NCBI GenBank assembly: GCA_038239345.1
Contig: JBBSEX010000026.1
Location: forward strand, 1-54,036
Length of the DNA: 54,036 nt
Reading direction: 5' to 3'
Source: JBBSEX01 sp038239345
GTDB lineage: Bacteria; Acidobacteriota; Terriglobia; Bryobacterales; Bryobacteraceae
Part shown: positions 16,827 to 24,287 of the stretch, piece by piece
Position numbering within the stretch: the stretch's first letter is position 1
Layout of the letters: each line of letters opens with the position of its first letter
The notes under the pieces: generated by a model
What the model saw: the letters and a program-made list of their open reading frames with translations, nothing else
Told to the model about the DNA's origin: nothing
Database searches by the model: none
Translations under genes and position numbers: made by a program

Positions 16827-18090
16827 CTAGGAGCTTGTTGAAAATGCCGGCGCAGCGGGGTTCTCGTCGTTTTCTAAAGCCTAATTTCAGATGGAAAGTC
16901 TTGTTTTAGCTTCCCATCAAGTGCCCAGCGCCGTCGGCACCGGCGGTCGAGGCTGAATCCCATCCCTTCATGCGCTCTGCGCCCGCAGTTTCGGGATACG
17001 GATCAGGTTGAACGCGGCGCAACTGAACACGAACAACCAATCCACTTTCGCCAGCCCTCGCAGCTTTACCTTCTTCATTGGTCCGATCTGCTCAGCCATC
17101 CGAACGGTTTCTCCACCAGCCAGCGTTTGCTTAAACTCACCGCATAGCCCGGGTGCCGGCTCGTCCGTTCGTCGATGGCTCCATGCTTTCTGCGCGCCAC
17201 ATGCGGCGTCACTCCCAGTTCGCGCGCCGTACTGACAAAGTCTCGTGTGTCATACGCTTTGTCCGCTCCCGCCGTAATCTTTCTGTGCTTCTTCCGGGTC
17301 CACTCGTGCAGCATCAATAAAGCCGCATCCCGTTCCGCCATCCCATCCGCCTGCGTCGTCATCGCGGCCGCAATCAGCCCGTTTCGATTCTCCACCAGCG
17401 TGTGTCCCAGATAGCACAACTTCGCTTCCTGCCCCCAAGCCTTCTTGTACAACCGCGCCTCTGGGTCGGTGCTCGAGGCGTGCGTCTGGTTCTTCCGTCG
17501 CTCCCCGTGAAAATCTCCGCCCTGCTTCGGCCCATCCTTACCGCCGTCCTTGCGCCGAAAACTCTTCTGCCCCGCCCACGCTTCGATCAGCGTTCCATCC
17601 ACCGTAAAATGCTCGTCCGACATCAGCCCCGCCGCCTGCTCCTTCACCGCCGCAAAAAACTTCTGCGCCAACTCCTGGTTCAACAGCCGCTCCCGGTTCT
17701 TCGAGAACACCGCGTGATTCCACACCGCATCGTCAATCTCCAACCCAACGAACCAGCGGAACAGCAGGTTGTAGTTGAGCTGCTCCATCAGCAGCCGCTC
17801 GCTCCGCACCGTGTAGAACACCTGCAACAACAACGCCCGCAGCAACCGCTCCGGCGCGATCGAGGGTCGTCCGGTCCGCGCGTATAAACCGTCGAAATCT
17901 TTCGACATGCCCGCCAGCACCGCGTCCACCAGCTTCCTCACCCCGCGCAATGGATGCTCCGCCGGGATCCGCTCTTCCAGCGCCACGTAACTGAACATCC
18001 CCGCCTGTAACTGCTCATCGTCTCCACGCATCCTTACTTCTTATCACATCTCCCCCGTGAATTAAGAGTCCTTTTTCAACAAGCTCCTAG
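16827..18090 (-). mobile_element. IS5-family insertion sequence, complete ends
   Basis: Bounded by 18-bp perfect inverted repeats CTAGGAGCTTGTTGAAAA (16827-16844) and its complement (18073-18090). The outermost palindromic CTAG could instead be a 4-bp target duplication, with the element proper starting at GAGCTTG. It carries one transposase gene. It lies between the small membrane protein and the heptaheme cytochrome gene and so separates the latter from the upstream operon promoter. Confidence 0.85.
16968..18031 (-). pseudogene. IS5-family transposase with a frameshift near its C-terminus
   Basis: The main frame (18031 down to 17075) starts MRGDDEQLQAGMFSYVALEE and includes PSIAPERLLRALLLQVFYTV, the DDE-region segments EHFTVDGTLIEAWAGQKSF and TAGADKAYDTRDFV, and RRWLVEKPFGW-like C-terminal motif SLSKRWLVEKPFGWL. 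At about 17090 one base seems missing: the normal ending (EQIGPMKKVKLRGLAKVDWL, then IRIPKLRAQSA) continues in the next frame to a stop at 16968. Either a recent inactivating mutation or a sequencing error. Confidence 0.82.
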
Positions 18091-18113
18091 ACGACGAGCT
18101 CTTTCCTCAAGTT

Positions 18114-18332
18114 TCATCCGAGGTTCTCTGCGGGCGGGGAAACCGCGAATACCAGCGAAACGAGATAGACCACAATTCCCAGTCCTATCAGGACTGCACC
18201 AACAAAGGTAAAGATCACAAACGTGATGGGATGCACCCAGATCACGGTCACTAGCTCGACGAGCAGGCCCGTAATAATGAGGATGCTCGAAACTCGCAGC
18301 CACCGCCGGACTCCAATCACATGGAGTTTCAT
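18114..18332 (-). CDS. Small two-helix membrane protein of the cytochrome operon
   Basis: About 72 residues from ATG 18332, preceded by GGAGG with 8-bp spacing. After a basic N-terminus (KLHVIGVRRWLRVSS) it has two membrane helices (ILIITGLLVELVTVIWVHPI; FVIFTFVGAVLIGLGIVVYL) and a short tail. No heme motif. Position between the barrel gene and the heptaheme cytochrome suggests a part in anchoring or assembling the conduit, but no family is recognised. Confidence 0.65.
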   Translation of the reverse strand: MKLHVIGVRRWLRVSSILIITGLLVELVTVIWVHPITFVIFTFVGAVLIGLGIVVYLVSLVFAVSPPAENLG

Positions 18333-18383
18333 TGACCAAGCCTCCACATTTCGAGTCGCTTCACACCAATCTCCGTCCCGTCA

Positions 18384-20909
18384 TCAGAAAGTGTAGCGGA
18401 GCGCGAATTCGACATTGCTGCCGTTGAACTCCTGTATGGGAATTGCTGCCAGACCGGGTATTGCGTTCGATCCCGGCCCCTTGCCGTTGTACCCGTAGTA
18501 GCTCCAGGTCATTCGGTAACTGAAGCCTCTGGACAAGTCGACAACTGCTCTCACATATGGCTTTTGATAATTGAAAGCGAGAGTCCCGGGTACCTGCAGC
18601 GGGTCTATCGCGAGCGTACTGCCGCCAACGAAGGTTCCTGCGTATCCGATGCTAGCGGTGACTCGCTTTGTAGTCCTCCACGTGATGTCCCCATAAGCGA
18701 AGTGCTGTTTACTCGAGTAGGACCCCAGGCCGGACTCCGCCGGAGGCGCATAGCCCAAACTGGCTGGGCACGGAGTTGTAGGCGAGGGACCAAAGGCGTT
18801 TTGGTAGTAGCAAATCTGCGCTTGAGTATAAATGTTTGTGTAGGTGTAGCCGAGGTCAAAGAACACTTTGGAGTTCGGCATGACAGTAGTTACGAAACTA
18901 TAGTTCCGGCCGTGCTCGATGTCATTTACCGTCGAGACGTTGTCACGGTTGTGATGAATGTCGAGCACGCCGTCGAGGGTCATCCAGGCTCGCGGTTTGT
19001 AGTTCGCGTGGATCTTGTAGCTTTGCACCTGGCGCGGGCTAATCCGGGTGAAGGAGTAATCGTTGGAACCGAATGCGAAGTCTCCTGTAATCGTCAGATT
19101 GTCCATGGGGCGGGCCGTGAAGCCCACTACCGCCGTTTCCTCATGAATTCCAGTGATATTGCGAGAGGTATCGTTGTCCAGGGAAGGGCCGGAGAACGTC
19201 AACGAAATGAGCTGGCCGGTCACAGGATCGACGGTCTCAGTGCAGGCCGCAGGCACAGCGCAATCTCCACGCGCTGCGAAATAATCATTCGCTGCCGTTC
19301 CTCCGATGCCGCCTGGGAAATAAACTTCGCCTGTATAAAAAGTCGCACTGAAATCGGCAATGGTGCGAGCTGTGTACTCATAACCGATCCGGCCTGTAAG
19401 GCGCTTGCTGAAATCGTACTGGACTTGGAAGATGTTCGATCGGACGTTCTGGGCCAGAAACTTCGATGTCGGGCCGTTGACCGCGTCGGCAGACGAACTT
19501 GCGCTATGACTAGGGCAGGTGACCGCAGTGTACGGCGCGGGACAGAGGGAAATAAACGTTGCTGCAGTAAATATCGCCTGCGGCTGCGCCAAGCCCACCA
19601 AGCCCGGCTGCATTTGCCCGAATATATTTGTCTCTGACGTGTCCCAGAGGCCGGGAGTGCGCCAGTTGTCGTAGCGGAATGAATCGAGGATTCGAAACTT
19701 GTCGGTGACCGAATAGACTCCCGACCAGTCCGCGTTTACGGAGACCCGTTTCGCGTCGGCCGGGCCACCAGTGGTGCCGCCACGCGAACTGGTCCGGATG
19801 ACGAAGTCATTGACGATTTCGTTGAAATTAGGAACCGAGTTGTTGGCCGTGCTATAGCCCACTGAGCCCGACATCTCAAAGTTCTTGAAGTAATTTGACT
19901 GAAATCGCAACCGTTCCGTGGGCATGAAATTCCGCGGGCTGGCTGCCTGACTGTATGACAGATAGGCGTTGCAGTTTGGATTGAAGATGTTCGGCGGGGC
20001 CGCGATCGGCGCGGCGCACGGCAGAATCTCGACCGGCCCGTTGGTGCTCCAGACGATCCCTGGGTCCACGGGCGTGCCGTCGGCCAGTTGGTAGCCGGAA
20101 TTCTGCGGATTGTCAGTGACCACGTTGTCCTGTTTGTAATAGCTCAGGAACTGATCGTAAGAAATTGTCGTTTTGGGTAAGATCTTGAAGTCCACTCCCA
20201 CGCGATAGACGTTAGTCGTGTAGCTGTAGGATTCGTTGAACTTGGGGACGGTGCCGCCGTCCGCGGTAAAGAAACCCGGACCCTCGTCCCGATTATGCGA
20301 GAAACCGAGCCGCAGCCGAACCCGTGATTGCGGCAGCAATGTCAAGTTGTAGTCCTGCATGCGGCGAACCAGGTCCAGCGAATGCGGCGAAGTGGCTATG
20401 CCCACCGAGGGAACCGAAGTCGAAGGGTTCAGCGGATTGGCGAATAGGTTGTAGTCCCAGAAATTCTTGTCTCGACGAAACAGCACACGAAAGTCGTACC
20501 ATTTGTTTTTATCGATGTGCAGTCGGGTCACGTCACTCGGATCACCGCCGTAGCCAAAGTTGCTGAAGCTGAGATTGTCGAACAGGATGCCGTTATGGTC
20601 CAGCGAGCGCATATCCAGCGTGTAATCGAAGAGACGAAGGCCCGAACCGAGATTCACAAAGGTGTCGTAAGTGTCGAGGTTTCCATTGATCGAACTGGTT
20701 CTGTAGCCGACCTCAACCGACTGCTGGATGTTGTAATGTCCCGAATCCTTTCCCTTCGCTTCTCCCGAACCGGCCTGCGCAGCCGAGAAGGGCGCAGAGG
20801 CCATGAGCGCCATGAAGACCATTAAGAAGCTGATCCGCGGAGCTGCCGAGTCGCTTCTCGGGAACTCTCTCTTAACCGTCGGACGATTGCGCTCATGCAC
20901 AATATTCAT
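18384..20909 (-). CDS. PioB/MtrB-family outer-membrane beta-barrel of a porin-cytochrome complex
   Basis: 841 residues from ATG 20909. An N-terminal signal region (ISFLMVFMALMASAPFSAAQ) is followed by a long series of alternating beta strands, for example YNIQQSVEVGYRTSSINGN, SYSYTTNVYRVGVDFKILPK and RVTASIGYAGTFVGG. It ends in NVEFALRYTF, with the terminal phenylalanine expected for BAM-dependent barrel insertion. Length and start fit MtrB/PioB proteins, which sheathe a decaheme cytochrome so that electrons cross the outer membrane. The decaheme gene lies 9 bp upstream, the typical arrangement. No CXXC pair as in Shewanella MtrB is seen near the N-terminus, so it is closer to the PioB-like branch by inference. 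Confidence 0.82.
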   Translation of the reverse strand: MNIVHERNRPTVKREFPRSDSAAPRISFLMVFMALMASAPFSAAQAGSGEAKGKDSGHYNIQQSVEVGYRTSSINGNLDTYDTFVNLGSGLRLFDYTLDMRSLDHNGILFDNLSFSNFGYGGDPSDVTRLHIDKNKWYDFRVLFRRDKNFWDYNLFANPLNPSTSVPSVGIATSPHSLDLVRRMQDYNLTLLPQSRVRLRLGFSHNRDEGPGFFTADGGTVPKFNESYSYTTNVYRVGVDFKILPKTTISYDQFLSYYKQDNVVTDNPQNSGYQLADGTPVDPGIVWSTNGPVEILPCAAPIAAPPNIFNPNCNAYLSYSQAASPRNFMPTERLRFQSNYFKNFEMSGSVGYSTANNSVPNFNEIVNDFVIRTSSRGGTTGGPADAKRVSVNADWSGVYSVTDKFRILDSFRYDNWRTPGLWDTSETNIFGQMQPGLVGLAQPQAIFTAATFISLCPAPYTAVTCPSHSASSSADAVNGPTSKFLAQNVRSNIFQVQYDFSKRLTGRIGYEYTARTIADFSATFYTGEVYFPGGIGGTAANDYFAARGDCAVPAACTETVDPVTGQLISLTFSGPSLDNDTSRNITGIHEETAVVGFTARPMDNLTITGDFAFGSNDYSFTRISPRQVQSYKIHANYKPRAWMTLDGVLDIHHNRDNVSTVNDIEHGRNYSFVTTVMPNSKVFFDLGYTYTNIYTQAQICYYQNAFGPSPTTPCPASLGYAPPAESGLGSYSSKQHFAYGDITWRTTKRVTASIGYAGTFVGGSTLAIDPLQVPGTLAFNYQKPYVRAVVDLSRGFSYRMTWSYYGYNGKGPGSNAIPGLAAIPIQEFNGSNVEFALRYTF

Positions 20910-20918
20910 GGCTTATCT

Positions 20919-21908
20919 CTACTTGAAAAACCTTTGGTCGAAGTTGGAGCCGTGGATCTGGCTATGACACAGCGTGCACGACTTGAAGAAGGCCTGCTGG
21001 CTGTGAAACGAAGGAGTCCCTGGCGCACCGCCGGTTTTCCCGTTCGGAGCAGAGTTGGTGTGGCATTGTAAGCAGAGCAAATTAACGTTGCTCACTCTCA
21101 GCATGTGAGGATTCGCGCCTCCGTGGGGAATATGGCAAGAGTTGCATCCCTCGATCTTTACGGGCGCGTGTTCAAACACAAACGGCCCCTGCTTATCGGC
21201 GTGACAGGTAAAACAGACGGCATCCTGCGTCGCCGAACGTCGCACCTGCTTCGGTCCCACGGTGCCGTGCGGATTGTGGCAATCGGTACACTGCACCAGT
21301 CCTAGGTTGACGCGATGGTGGAACGGCATTTCGAACTCGGCCTTCTTCTGAAGGTGGCACGAGTAACAAAGCTCAGGCTGGGCTTTTACCAGCAGAAACT
21401 CTTTGGTCTGCGAGTGGTGCGGCGAATGGCAGGAGATACAGCTGACGTTGTTTTGCGTGTGCATGGAGTTGATGGCGTTCATATGCTGTGGGCCGCCGGC
21501 GTGGCAGCTCATACAGCGGGCGTTGATTTCCTTTACCGAAACGTCCTTGAAGGTAAATATCTTGCTTACGCCGCCGCCGCCTGCCACATGGTCCGCACCG
21601 GGCCCGTGGCAGCCCTCGCAACCCTGCTTGGAGAGCCCGCCCTCCTTGTTCAGCGTGGTCACCCAGTGCGGCGTCTTTTCCCATGCGTTGTAGATTTCTC
21701 CGTGACAGGACTTGCAGGTCTCCGCTCCCACGTACTTTGCGACTTCGGAGAAGGGCGCTGGTGCACCGGCAGATTGAGCGCTCTTTTCGGCAGCCTGCTG
21801 GCGCGCCTCAACCGGAGCAAGGGCGACAATGAAGAGGAATAGGACTGCAAGCGGAAGGACTCGACACGGCACGCAATTTGCCAGCATTAGCACCCCCCTG
21901 CGTGCCAT
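20919..21908 (-). CDS. DmsE/MtrA-like periplasmic decaheme c-type cytochrome
   Basis: 329 residues from ATG 21908, preceded by AAGGAGTTACCT. A signal peptide (VLPLAVLFLFIVALAPVEA) is followed by exactly ten CXXCH sites in order: CKSCH, CEGCH, CMSCH, CISCH, CYSCH, CTDCH, CFTCH, CNSCH, CLQCH and CTLCH. Spacing and segments such as VGAETCKSCHGEIYNAWEKT and HHRVNLGLVQCTDCHNPHG match the DmsE family, relatives of MtrA/PioA. It would sit inside the barrel encoded next door and carry electrons across the outer membrane. No outer-surface cytochrome (MtrC/OmcA type) is seen in the window. A palindromic site lies 57 bp upstream of the start. Confidence 0.9.
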   Translation of the reverse strand: MARRGVLMLANCVPCRVLPLAVLFLFIVALAPVEARQQAAEKSAQSAGAPAPFSEVAKYVGAETCKSCHGEIYNAWEKTPHWVTTLNKEGGLSKQGCEGCHGPGADHVAGGGGVSKIFTFKDVSVKEINARCMSCHAGGPQHMNAINSMHTQNNVSCISCHSPHHSQTKEFLLVKAQPELCYSCHLQKKAEFEMPFHHRVNLGLVQCTDCHNPHGTVGPKQVRRSATQDAVCFTCHADKQGPFVFEHAPVKIEGCNSCHIPHGGANPHMLRVSNVNLLCLQCHTNSAPNGKTGGAPGTPSFHSQQAFFKSCTLCHSQIHGSNFDQRFFK

Positions 21909-21964
21909 AGGTAACTCCTTATTTTCACAGCTGGAGATGTTAAGGTGACTCACAATGCCGCGAC

Positions 21965-21980
21965 TGGTCAAAATTGCACA
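21965..21980. promoter_or_regulatory. 16-bp palindrome TGGTCA-AAAT-TGCACA upstream of the decaheme gene
   Basis: One of nine sites of the form TGNNCA-N4-TGNNCA in this window. It lies 57 bp before ATG 21908, a usual place for an operator or activator site. Confidence 0.6.
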
Positions 21981-22184
21981 CTTTCACAACATCGGACAGA
22001 AACACTCACGTGGTGCAATCTACGTCGGGCTGCAGGTCTGCGAGTCCTCCACCGCGACAAAGAGGGATGGGCCTTGACCTCCGTGATCAGGCAATGGAGA
22101 ATGCACGATTTTGACCGGTTTTCGAGTTGTACGTTGTTCCATGACGGGGAATTACGAGGGAGCCCACGCGCCGCGGATACCACT

Positions 22185-22440
22185 TTCGAGCGCTCGCTGA
22201 AGCCGGTCGCGAGAGAGCGTTGTTATCAATCCCAAGGAATAGTGGCCCATCGATTTCTTGTTGGTGCCTGTACGGGCAAATAGCCGGAGTAATGTCGAGG
22301 ATGTGCTCTTCATTGAAGGAGCGATCGAAGGACGAGCCTCTATGGCCCAACGTTCCCAACAAAACGCGTTGCGCCGCAACATTAGCGTCGGGGCGGTCCT
22401 CATAGTAGGCGGTCATTAATCTCGGTAGGTCTACAAGGTC
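22185..22440 (-). pseudogene. pgm: Phosphoglucomutase N-terminal fragment
   Basis: The frame reads DLVDLPRLMTAYYEDRPDAN, AAQRVLLGTLGHRGSSFDRS and EIDGPLFLGIDNNALS, the start of bacterial alpha-D-phosphoglucomutase up to the first substrate-handling loop. The expected T in GTSGHRGSS is altered (TLGHRG). An in-frame TGA lies just upstream and homology stops after ASASAR, so about 80 percent of the enzyme is gone. Confidence 0.8.
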
Positions 22441-22488
22441 AGAAGCTCACCATCCCGCACATGTGTGGCGAAGTTGTGCGATTCCTAA

Positions 22489-23225
22489 TCATGCAGATTT
22501 CCGTTTGGTTTGCGGCTCACTGATTCCTGCCTGGATGATTGCCAGAAACTGGTCGGCAATCAGGCTGGTGCCTCGCCGATGAGGGCACCGTCGACATCCG
22601 GCTGCCGGAGCAGCGCGTCGGTATTTTCGGGCTTCACTCTCCCGCCGATCTGTATGCAAAGCGTGAGGGCCGGCTCCGGCCCAAAGAGCTGAGCGAAGCG
22701 AAGCGATACCGAATCGCCATGTGCGTATCTTGAGCCTGCTGCGGAGTCGCGCGCGGCAGATCATGGTGAAAGGCGGCGTCGAAACACGCCACTTGGGGCA
22801 GGTCGGGGAATCGATGATGAAACCCCTCGGTCAGCTGGATCTCCTCCGGCAGATGGTCGGGATCGAACGCGCTGAGTTGATGTAACTCCCCACTCATCTC
22901 CGGTGTGATTCGCTGGGGTTTCCAGTACTTCGGTCCCCATGCGCGACGCGGTGTCCCACCGCAGTCAATGCAGCGCGCCCGTTCCGCTCCTCGATCCACT
23001 CCATCAGAGTGCCCACCGCCACCGTGTGATCCGCCGCCTTGACTGACCGCGAATAGTCGTCAGCCGGGTCCAAGCCTTTCACCGCCAAGCGGCCTCCGGC
23101 TGTCCAATCTGCTCGATCGCTCCCTCTAGAACCCGGCGGAGAGAGTCGCGATCCTCGAACAGCGCGAACTTGATGCTCGACGAGCCGCCATTGATCGTCA
23201 GGACGCATGCGTTAGCGGGTTTCAT
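22489..23225 (-). pseudogene. Fused acetate kinase N-half and triosephosphate isomerase C-terminus, frameshifted
   Basis: ATG 23225 starts an acetate-kinase frame (ACVLTINGGSSSIKFALFED). Frame changes follow, with VGHRVAHGD, PQRITPEMSGELHQLSAFDP and LPQVACFDAAFHHDLPR in other frames. At about 22755 the sequence becomes TPQQAQDTHMAIRYRFASL and, after another shift, GGRVKPENTDALLRQPDVDG followed by ALIG and ADQFLAIIQAG, which is the C-terminus of triosephosphate isomerase. Neither enzyme can be functional. A full acetate kinase is at 43819-45015. Confidence 0.82.
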
Positions 23226-23236
23226 GGATGACTCTT

Positions 23237-23857
23237 TCATTCGTCCAATCCGAACGAGGCCAGTTGCGTGCGGGTGGATTTGTAGTCCGTGTGAAGAATG
23301 CTTCGGATCCCTAATCCTTCGGCGATCTGGACGAACATCGGGGTGTTTTCGATATAGAGCACCTGCCGGACTGGCGTTTGGGCGATGTCCAGAGCAAGGC
23401 GAAAGATTTTTACGTCGGGCTTGCGGAGATGCACGAAGCAGGAGGAGATAAAACAATCTGCAAGCTCGGGCAGCTTGAACTTGCGAATCCGATAAGCATT
23501 CACTTCGCGCGATTCGTTGCTGACCACGGCGATCTTCAGTCCGTGCCGGACCTTGATCTGGGCGAACAGCTCAAGCATCTCGGCGTATGGTTTGGATTGA
23601 GCGAATATGAAACTCCGAAACTGAGCCCGGGTAAACTTTCTTTTTTGGTAAAAAACCAATCGACCTAAGTACTCTTCGAACGTAAGCTTTCCCTCCTCGT
23701 GCGTTTCGAACATCAGGCCATGGCGATCCTCCATCTCGGACCAATCGAGCTTAAAGTGCTTCGCCGCCCGCCTGCGGGCGTGATGATCCCAACCATTGGT
23801 AAGCACGACACCACCGACATCCAGGAACAACGTTGTGATCGGGTCCGCTCTTTTCAT
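23237..23857 (-). CDS. HAD-superfamily hydrolase
   Basis: 206 residues, intact. Motif I is TLFLDVGGVVLTNGWDHHAR (nucleophile Asp in LFLDVGG), motif II is KIAVVSNES, motif III/IV is LRKPDVKIFRLAL with VLYIENTPMFVQIAEGLGI. This is the epoxide-hydrolase/haloacid-dehalogenase-like group of small phosphatases; substrate unknown. It ends 12 bp before the acetate kinase remnant start, so they were probably one transcript. Confidence 0.85.
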   Translation of the reverse strand: MKRADPITTLFLDVGGVVLTNGWDHHARRRAAKHFKLDWSEMEDRHGLMFETHEEGKLTFEEYLGRLVFYQKRKFTRAQFRSFIFAQSKPYAEMLELFAQIKVRHGLKIAVVSNESREVNAYRIRKFKLPELADCFISSCFVHLRKPDVKIFRLALDIAQTPVRQVLYIENTPMFVQIAEGLGIRSILHTDYKSTRTQLASFGLDE

Positions 23858-24287
23858 TTGATCTCCGCTCGTCGAGCAAGAAGTATTGCGCTGGATCGCG
23901 AGGACAGACTATAAGTCCGTGAATCTTCCAAAACCGCTTCCTTGCCTACCGCAAACAGAGTTTGTGGCGACCCGCGAGAGGTATCAACGGCCAGACACCA
24001 TCGAGCGCCCAGCGGTACTTGTCTCGATAACGCTCCAGCTCACTCAAGGTGAATCCATCGTCGTTACGACCTCGCGGTCTAGACAAACGACCTTTGCTCT
24101 GGGGCGAGGAGCCGGGTTGCATCCGGCCTTTGCGCGCCGCAGATGTTTGCCATCTGTCCAATCCCCAGTTGGCGACGGAAACTTCTACGGTCCAATGAAA
24201 CCCGACCCAACCGACGGTCGACGACACCTACCCGAGCAAAACCAGCCTCGGGGTGGAGCACGTGAGGTTTTGATAGGCTCCCGTCCG
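23858..24287. other. Region between glucoamylase and HAD hydrolase, no gene recognised
   Basis: Several open frames cross this 430-bp stretch (for instance FTLSELERYRDKYRWALDG on the minus strand) but none matches a family I know and none has a convincing start. Confidence 0.3.

Noticed and set aside
17080..17095. Near match to the palindrome (TGGTCC-GATC-TGCTCA)
   Set aside because: It lies inside the IS5 transposase coding region and one half departs from the consensus; used only as a measure of chance matches.
18564..19637. 357-codon plus-strand frame opposite the outer-membrane barrel gene
   Set aside because: No recognisable domain and the opposite strand encodes a complete barrel with signal peptide and terminal phenylalanine.
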